A DNA stretch of 20,016 nucleotides from an uncultured Eubacteriales bacterium. GTDB taxonomy: Bacteria; Bacillota; Clostridia; Oscillospirales; UMGS1783. Of the stretch, positions 16,081 through 20,016 are shown in pieces. The stretch lies in NCBI GenBank assembly GCA_900555065.1, contig USJY01000001.1, positions 1 through 20,016 on the forward strand. Reading direction: 5' to 3'. How positions within the stretch are numbered: position 1 is the first letter of the stretch; every line of letters begins with the position of its first letter. The notes beneath the pieces are model-generated. The model saw only the letters and a list, made by a program, of their open reading frames with translations. It did no database searches and had not been told where the DNA came from. The position numbers were made by a program, and so were the translations under genes.

Positions 16081-16188
16081 GTACTTTTTGAGGATTACTG
16101 GGAGCGGAGATGTGTTCGGATCTGACCCGTCCGACCATACCATCCCGATTTCCTTCGCGGATATGGCGTTTGTCATATCCGTTTTTTT
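16080..16188 (+). ncRNA. Possible small RNA or leader between promoter block 2 and a terminator
   Basis: About 110 bases bounded by promoter block 2 and a strong intrinsic terminator, with no recognisable gene. Inside, TCGGA and TCCGA can form a small stem around 16116-16135. The only ORF of note starts ATG at 16110 with GGGAG five bases upstream (28 codons, MCSDLTRP...), but it runs through the terminator stem, so a peptide is less likely than an RNA product. The interval 15975-16327 (353 bases) holds nothing else apart from this unit and the spoIIID promoter candidate. Confidence 0.4.
16158..16188 (+). terminator. Intrinsic terminator of the short unit
   Basis: Perfect 8-bp stem CGGATATG (16158-16165) with CATATCCG (16174-16181), 8-base loop, then seven T (16182-16188). 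Textbook form. Confidence 0.88.
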
Positions 16189-16263
16189 GCCTTTGAGGTC
16201 TGTTGATTCCATATCATAAAGCTGACGCGCCGGCATAAGCCCGTTTCAATTCATTTCGTTTCT

Positions 16264-16294
16264 GGTATCTTTTGTTTCCATCCGGCATATACAT
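16264..16294 (+). promoter_or_regulatory. Candidate sigma-E-like promoter of spoIIID
   Basis: CATATACAT at 16286-16294 fits the sigma-E -10 (CATACA-x-T type), with GGTATCTT at 16264-16271 in the -35 zone 14 bases upstream. CTTTTG-N11-CATATAC is shared with the yunB upstream region. In Bacillus spoIIID is transcribed by sigma-E. Confidence 0.42.
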
Positions 16295-16327
16295 GTGATG
16301 AAACCGATGAAAAGGGGATGGGACACA

Positions 16328-16606
16328 GTGAAAGGGTTACCGGAAGAGAGAGTGATAACACTGGCCCTCTATATTATAGAGAATGAGGCGACGGTGCGGG
16401 CGGCTGGCAAAAAATTCTCCATATCCAAATCCACAGTACATAAAGATATAACGGAACGGCTGCCAAAGATCAATGCGAATCTCTATCGGCAGGTAAAGCA
16501 TGTGCTTGACAAAAACAAGGCGGAACGCCATCTGCGCGGAGGGCAGGCCACCAAGCGCAAATACTCTCTCATATCCGTAGCGGAAAACAGGTCTTCGGTC
16601 CGGTAA
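16328..16606 (+). CDS. spoIIID: Sporulation transcription regulator SpoIIID
   Basis: Small DNA-binding regulator of mother-cell gene expression during sporulation. The 92-residue product has the helix-turn-helix with SISKSTVHKDITERLPKIN (31-49), almost identical to the SpoIIID consensus, and the basic C-terminal block RHLRGGQATKRKY (67-79) that makes additional DNA contacts. The C-terminal tail past residue 80 is about a dozen residues and not obviously conserved. GTG at 16328 is chosen because AAGGGGATGGG precedes it and it gives the usual N-terminus (KGLPEERV...); upstream in-frame ATGs at 16298 and 16307 have no ribosome site. Together with yunB it marks the host as a spore former. Confidence 0.94.
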   Translation: MKGLPEERVITLALYIIENEATVRAAGKKFSISKSTVHKDITERLPKINANLYRQVKHVLDKNKAERHLRGGQATKRKYSLISVAENRSSVR

Positions 16607-16654
16607 TCACAGCCGTATAAACGGCAGTTATCCGGGCGTTGTGATAAGAAACCC

Positions 16655-16700
16655 CAGGGGGGCGGATGCAAACCGCCCCCCTGTAGCCGTTATCTTTTCT
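16655..16700 (+). terminator. Strong GC hairpin after spoIIID
   Basis: Perfect 11-bp stem, CAGGGGGGCGG (16655-16665) with CCGCCCCCCTG (16673-16683), loop ATGCAAA. The T-rich stretch TATCTTTTCT starts only at 16691, eight bases past the stem, so termination efficiency is uncertain. Confidence 0.7.
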
Positions 16701-16771
16701 ATCGCCCGTATACCGCCGTCTTTTTCACTGTAAAAAATACTTTGCGTCACAAAATATTATTAAAACTTCTA

Positions 16772-16800
16772 TTTACACTTGAAGACTTGAATGGTATAAT
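16772..16800 (+). promoter_or_regulatory. Sigma-A promoter of the DUF2232-rplI-dnaB operon
   Basis: TTTACA (16772-16777), 17-base spacer, perfect TATAAT (16795-16800), giving a start near 16807 and a leader of about 46 bases. Confidence 0.82.
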
Positions 16801-16852
16801 AATTTGAACGATTTAACGAATTTTAACTGGGTAAACAGGAGTAAGGACGCAT

Positions 16853-17878
16853 ATGGCGGACAGAAGCGAGCAAATCAGGCGCGCGGGTAGCTATTACCTG
16901 ATAGGTATCATCATATTGGCGCTGTCAATCTTGGCGCGTGGCGAGCTTGCGCTCACCGCGCTTCTCTGCGTCTTTGCGGCGGGTTTTATGCTGGCGGGGC
17001 ATCTGCTCTGGAAAAACAGCGTATATGCGGTCCTGGCCCTTTCTGCAGCGCTCCTGTATTTTTCGGCGGGCGGATGGCTTGCCGCAGGTCTGCTGTTCCT
17101 GCTCCTGCTGGGGCTGGTCCTCTTCACAGGTTACGGCATATTCCGCAATGGAAGCCTGTCCAGCGTTGTCGCCGTATCTACGGTGGGGACGGCCGTGCTG
17201 CTCGGCCTGTTTTTTGCGGTTTATCTGTATGCGACCCAGGGCAATCTCAGTATGGAGATTATAACCGGGCCGCTCGACGAGATCAGCAACGCGCTGGACG
17301 ATGAAATCTATGCAATGGTACATCAGCTCTACGCGAACTATCCATCGGAGCAGCTCGACGCACTGGTTACCATGGCGCTCACGCAAAAGGATTATATGTT
17401 TGAGATGATCCTGCTCTATATGCCCGGCCTGATCGCAACGTTTATTATGGCGGCCGCATATGTCGCGCAGGCCCTTGCGCGGGGTCTGACCGCGAAAAAG
17501 TATCCGGGCCTGGTGTCGACCGAGCGCCTGGCAGATCTTCGCATATCGCGGGTCGCCGCCGGAACTTTTGTGGCGAGCATGCTGCTGGGGATGCTGACGG
17601 AAGGCGCCGTCTCGGCCGTGTTTATGAACTATGTAATGATTTTGTCTACACCTCTGTTTATCGCGGGCGTCGTGTGCGCCTACCGGTTTTTGACCCGCAA
17701 CACGGAGCGGACAGGCGTAAAAGCCGTGGTCGTGATCCTGCTCGTTCTCTCGTGCTGCGGCCCGTATATCGGTTTGTTTATAGATTTTACTTCTCTGTAT
17801 ATCATTCTTGGCGTGGTCGACAGTTTTACCGGCTGGCGCGCGCGCTTTAAAAAAGCGAATGGGAGGCTGAACTCATGA
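16853..17878 (+). CDS. DUF2232/YybS-type membrane protein
   Basis: 341 residues, mostly hydrophobic, with about eight TM helices and one extracellular acidic segment between them (roughly 130-180, [24 protein letters not shown]). This layout, the C-terminal [21 protein letters not shown] region, and a position immediately before rplI and dnaB match the YybS (DUF2232) family of Firmicutes. Function is not established. ATG at 16853 follows AGGAGTAAGGA. The stop overlaps the rplI start as ATGA. In many relatives a GdpP-type phosphodiesterase gene sits between yybS and rplI; it is absent here. Confidence 0.82.
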   Translation: MADRSEQIRRAGSYYLIGIIILALSILARGELALTALLCVFAAGFMLAGHLLWKNSVYAVLALSAALLYFSAGGWLAAGLLFLLLLGLVLFTGYGIFRNGSLSSVVAVSTVGTAVLLGLFFAVYLYATQGNLSMEIITGPLDEISNALDDEIYAMVHQLYANYPSEQLDALVTMALTQKDYMFEMILLYMPGLIATFIMAAAYVAQALARGLTAKKYPGLVSTERLADLRISRVAAGTFVASMLLGMLTEGAVSAVFMNYVMILSTPLFIAGVVCAYRFLTRNTERTGVKAVVVILLVLSCCGPYIGLFIDFTSLYIILGVVDSFTGWRARFKKANGRLNS

Positions 17879-18321
17879 AAGTAATCCTGCAGCAGGATGT
17901 AAAGGGCAAGGGGAAAAAAGGCGAACTTGTCAATGTGTCGGACGGCTATGCGCGCAATTATCTGCTGCCGCGCGGACTTGCGGTGGAGGCGAACAGCAAC
18001 AACCTGAACGTTATGAGGTCCCAGAACGAAGCGAAAGCCCGTAAAATCGCCGAGGAAAAAGCTGCCGCGCGCGCGCTGGCGGACAGCCTGGAAGGCAAAA
18101 CAGTGGAAATCGCCGTCAAAGCCGGCGAAAACGGCAAGTTGTTCGGTTCCGTCACGGCAAAAGAGATCGCGGACGCGATCCAGGACTCGTTGCATCTTGA
18201 AGTGGACCGCCGCAAGATCCAGCTGGAAGAGCCCATCCGCAGCTGCGGCACCGCGTCGGTCGTCGTCCGGCTGTACCCGGATATAACGGCGACTGTATTT
18301 GTGGTCGTCAAAGAAGCGTAA
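17875..18321 (+). CDS. rplI: Large-subunit ribosomal protein bL9
   Basis: 148-residue bL9, which binds 23S rRNA at the base of the L1 stalk. Typical two-domain form: N-terminal RNA-binding domain [21 protein letters not shown]...[13 protein letters not shown] (1-40), a charged connecting helix rich in Ala/Glu/Lys (about 42-75), and the C-terminal domain with [16 protein letters not shown] and [15 protein letters not shown]. Translation is coupled to the preceding gene through ATGA, and dnaB follows after 34 bases. Confidence 0.97.
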   Translation: MKVILQQDVKGKGKKGELVNVSDGYARNYLLPRGLAVEANSNNLNVMRSQNEAKARKIAEEKAAARALADSLEGKTVEIAVKAGENGKLFGSVTAKEIADAIQDSLHLEVDRRKIQLEEPIRSCGTASVVVRLYPDITATVFVVVKEA

Positions 18322-18355
18322 GTAATCAAGATCATGATAGGAAAGGAGCGGTGGT

Positions 18356-19711
18356 ATGGCGTTGGAAGACCAGCTGACGGGCAGCGTCCCGTTCAGCTTT
18401 GAAGCGGAACAGTCCGTTTTGGGCGCTGTGATTATCGACTATTCCGTTTTAGATACGCTGATACCGCTGCTCCGTCCCGAATACTTCTACATGGAGCAGC
18501 ACCGGCGTATTTATGAGACGATGCTATCCATGAACCTTGCTGCAAAGCCCATCGACTATGTAACGCTGTTGGATGAAGTCCGCGCGAAGGGGATTTTCTC
18601 CGAAGCGGAAGGCAAGCAGTATCTGCTTTCCCTTACGGAGGTCGTCCCGTCCATTGAGAATGCGGAGAACTACGCCAGGATCATTGTGCAGAAGGCCATT
18701 CTGCGCCAGATGATAGAGGCGGCGGACGCGATCCGCACCCGCGCCATGGAGATGACCGACAGCGCGGACGAAGTGGTCGAGTATGCGGAGCAGCGTATCT
18801 ATGATATTACCAATGCCCGCGTCAACACCGGGTTCTATTCCCTGCGCGAAGGTCTGCAGGAGAGCATAGACCGCTATAATAAAATGGCGGGCGAGGGCCG
18901 GGAGCAGTTTCTCGGCACCCCGACTTATTTTCCCGACCTGGATAACCTTCTGGGCGGCATGCACAACAGCGACCTGATCATTGTTGCCGCCCGTCCTGGT
19001 ATCGGTAAATCAAGCCTTGCGCTCAATATTGCGGAAAACGTGGCTCTTAAGGCCAAGAAAAAAGTCGCATTTTTTTCACTGGAAATGTCGAACGATCAGC
19101 TTGTCGACCGTATCATCTCGTCCCAGGCGCTTGTGGAAAACTACAAACTCCGCACGGGCGAATTGCAGGACGATGACTGGCGCAGAATTGCGGAAGCGAC
19201 CAAGCTGCTCGCCGATTGTCCTATTTACTTTGACGATTCAAGCAATATCACGGTCAGCCAGATGAAAGCGAAGCTCCGCCGGCTTAAGGACGTCGGCCTT
19301 GTCATTGTGGACTATCTGCAGCTGATGTCTTCCGGCCGCCGCATAGAGAACCGCGTGCAGGAGGTCAGTGAAATGACCCGTGCGCTGAAGATCATGGCGA
19401 AGGAGCTCAACGTGCCGCTCATCGTGCTTTCACAGCTGGCCCGTAAGACGGAGGACCGCAAAGACGGCCGTCCGCAGCTTTCGGACCTGCGCGAATCCGG
19501 CTCCATCGAGCAGGATGCGGATATTGTTGCTTTCTTGTACCGTGATGATTATTATGATCGAGCTGGTGAAGAGGAAGAAGATGGAATGCCTAATAATACG
19601 GTTGAAGTGATTATCGAGAAAAACCGTTCAGGTGCGCGTGGGACAGTCGAATTAATATTCCAAAAGGAATACAATAAATTCTCAAGTATTTCAAAGAGAG
19701 AGGATCAATAA
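18356..19711 (+). CDS. dnaB: Replicative DNA helicase DnaB (possible chimeric C-terminus)
   Basis: Hexameric 5'-3' replicative helicase, 451 residues. N-terminal DnaB domain about 8-110 (PFSFEAEQSVLGAVIID), linker, then RecA-type motor with Walker A RPGIGKS (Lys218), SLEMS in motif H1a, Walker B VIVDYLQLM (Asp319), and the DLRESGSIEQDADIV motif. ATG at 18356 follows AAAGGAG. Codon use and G+C change sharply inside this last motif, around 19515-19535: 40 G+C per 60 bases at 19441-19500 against 23-24 per 60 at 19561-19680. The last ~62 residues (FLYRDDYY, IEKNRSGARGTVELIFQKEYNKFSSI) look streptococcal. The reading frame is unbroken, so the protein could be functional, but an assembly join between two organisms is the simplest explanation. 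Confidence 0.93.
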   Translation: MALEDQLTGSVPFSFEAEQSVLGAVIIDYSVLDTLIPLLRPEYFYMEQHRRIYETMLSMNLAAKPIDYVTLLDEVRAKGIFSEAEGKQYLLSLTEVVPSIENAENYARIIVQKAILRQMIEAADAIRTRAMEMTDSADEVVEYAEQRIYDITNARVNTGFYSLREGLQESIDRYNKMAGEGREQFLGTPTYFPDLDNLLGGMHNSDLIIVAARPGIGKSSLALNIAENVALKAKKKVAFFSLEMSNDQLVDRIISSQALVENYKLRTGELQDDDWRRIAEATKLLADCPIYFDDSSNITVSQMKAKLRRLKDVGLVIVDYLQLMSSGRRIENRVQEVSEMTRALKIMAKELNVPLIVLSQLARKTEDRKDGRPQLSDLRESGSIEQDADIVAFLYRDDYYDRAGEEEEDGMPNNTVEVIIEKNRSGARGTVELIFQKEYNKFSSISKREDQ

Positions 19712-19712
19712 G

Positions 19713-19985
19713 ATGAGTGATGCATTTACAGATGTTGCAAAAATGAAAAAAATTAAGGAAGAAATCAAGGCCCATGAAGGACAAGTGGTTGAAATGACGC
19801 TTGAAAATGGACGGAAACGTCAAAAAAATAAATTTGGACGCTTAATTGAGGTCTATCCTTCTTTATTTATTATCGAGTATACGAACGACAACAGCTTACC
19901 AGGTGAACCAGCCAATACATACGTGGAGTCTTACACCTATTCAGATATTTTAACAGAGAAGAATTTAATTCGTTATTTGGATTAA
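19713..19985 (+). CDS. veg: Veg family protein
   Basis: A 90-residue protein of the Veg family, small Firmicute proteins implicated in biofilm gene control in Bacillus. It shows the core GQVVEMTLENGRKRQKNKFGRLIEVYPSLFIIEY and the terminal YSDILTEKNLIRYLD. The N-terminus MSDAFTDVAKMKKIKEEI is the form I associate with Streptococcus and relatives, where a veg-like gene follows dnaB. G+C is about 22 per 60 bases, far below the rest of the window, consistent with the preceding ~190 bases of dnaB. ATG at 19713 follows GAGAGAGG. The final 31 bases of the window show nothing further. Confidence 0.88.
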   Translation: MSDAFTDVAKMKKIKEEIKAHEGQVVEMTLENGRKRQKNKFGRLIEVYPSLFIIEYTNDNSLPGEPANTYVESYTYSDILTEKNLIRYLD

Positions 19986-20016
19986 TTTCTTGCTTTTATC
20001 GTCTAAATCAGTTATT

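Noticed and set aside
16110..16196. 28-codon ORF with a ribosome site in the short RNA unit
   Set aside because: It runs through the terminator stem and T-run, so full translation from the terminated transcript is not possible.
16012..16236. 74-codon minus-strand ORF in the gap before spoIIID
   Set aside because: It overlaps promoter block 2 and the terminator, has no good ribosome site, and no family resemblance.

Overview
The window reads as a piece of an endospore-forming, moderately high-GC Clostridia-type Firmicute. The evidence is a yunB and a spoIIID gene, NAD+-dependent ligA, a gatCAB operon, a dCMP deaminase, an ECF thiamine transporter behind a TPP riboswitch, and strong AGGAGG ribosome sites. 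By hand count, core genes such as gatB reach about 40 G+C per 60 bases. I do not assign a genus. Both ends look different from the middle: the left rluD fragment has 24-28 G+C per 60 bases over most of its length, and the last ~490 bases (3' end of dnaB plus veg) have 22-24 per 60 and resemble Streptococcaceae. The 3' change falls inside a very conserved dnaB motif, so an assembly chimera there is likely and a gene-internal recombination less likely.

Layout, left to right. (1) 1-634: 3' part of rluD; its end carries a consensus promoter for the next transcript. (2) 608-2257: promoter, TPP riboswitch, intrinsic terminator, thiT, then a Cof-type HAD phosphatase, closed by a bidirectional terminator that also ends a convergent 49-residue Cys-rich gene. 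(3) 2512-5460: membrane-fusion protein, MacB-like permease (no ATPase gene alongside) and a DUF6873-like protein. (4) 5584-6315: yunB. (5) 6337-11540: ligA-gatC-gatA-gatB, closed by two tandem hairpins. (6) 11618-14341, minus strand: a seven-helix-like membrane protein, a lower-GC GT2 glycosyltransferase, and comEB. The glycosyltransferase is flanked by diverged direct repeats made from the membrane-protein 3' end joined to the comEB 5' end. (7) 14542-16188: an ECF-like sigma factor, its putative membrane anti-sigma partner, and a short terminated transcription unit with no convincing gene. The anti-sigma gene and the short unit are preceded by nearly the same promoter-like block. (8) 16328-16683: spoIIID and a strong hairpin. 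(9) 16772-19985: DUF2232/YybS membrane protein, rplI, dnaB, veg.

The points most worth following are the repeat-flanked glycosyltransferase scar, the duplicated promoter block with its orphan short RNA, and the composition break in dnaB. Most of the rest is ordinary core genome. No tRNA, rRNA, CRISPR array, transposase or integrase was seen.
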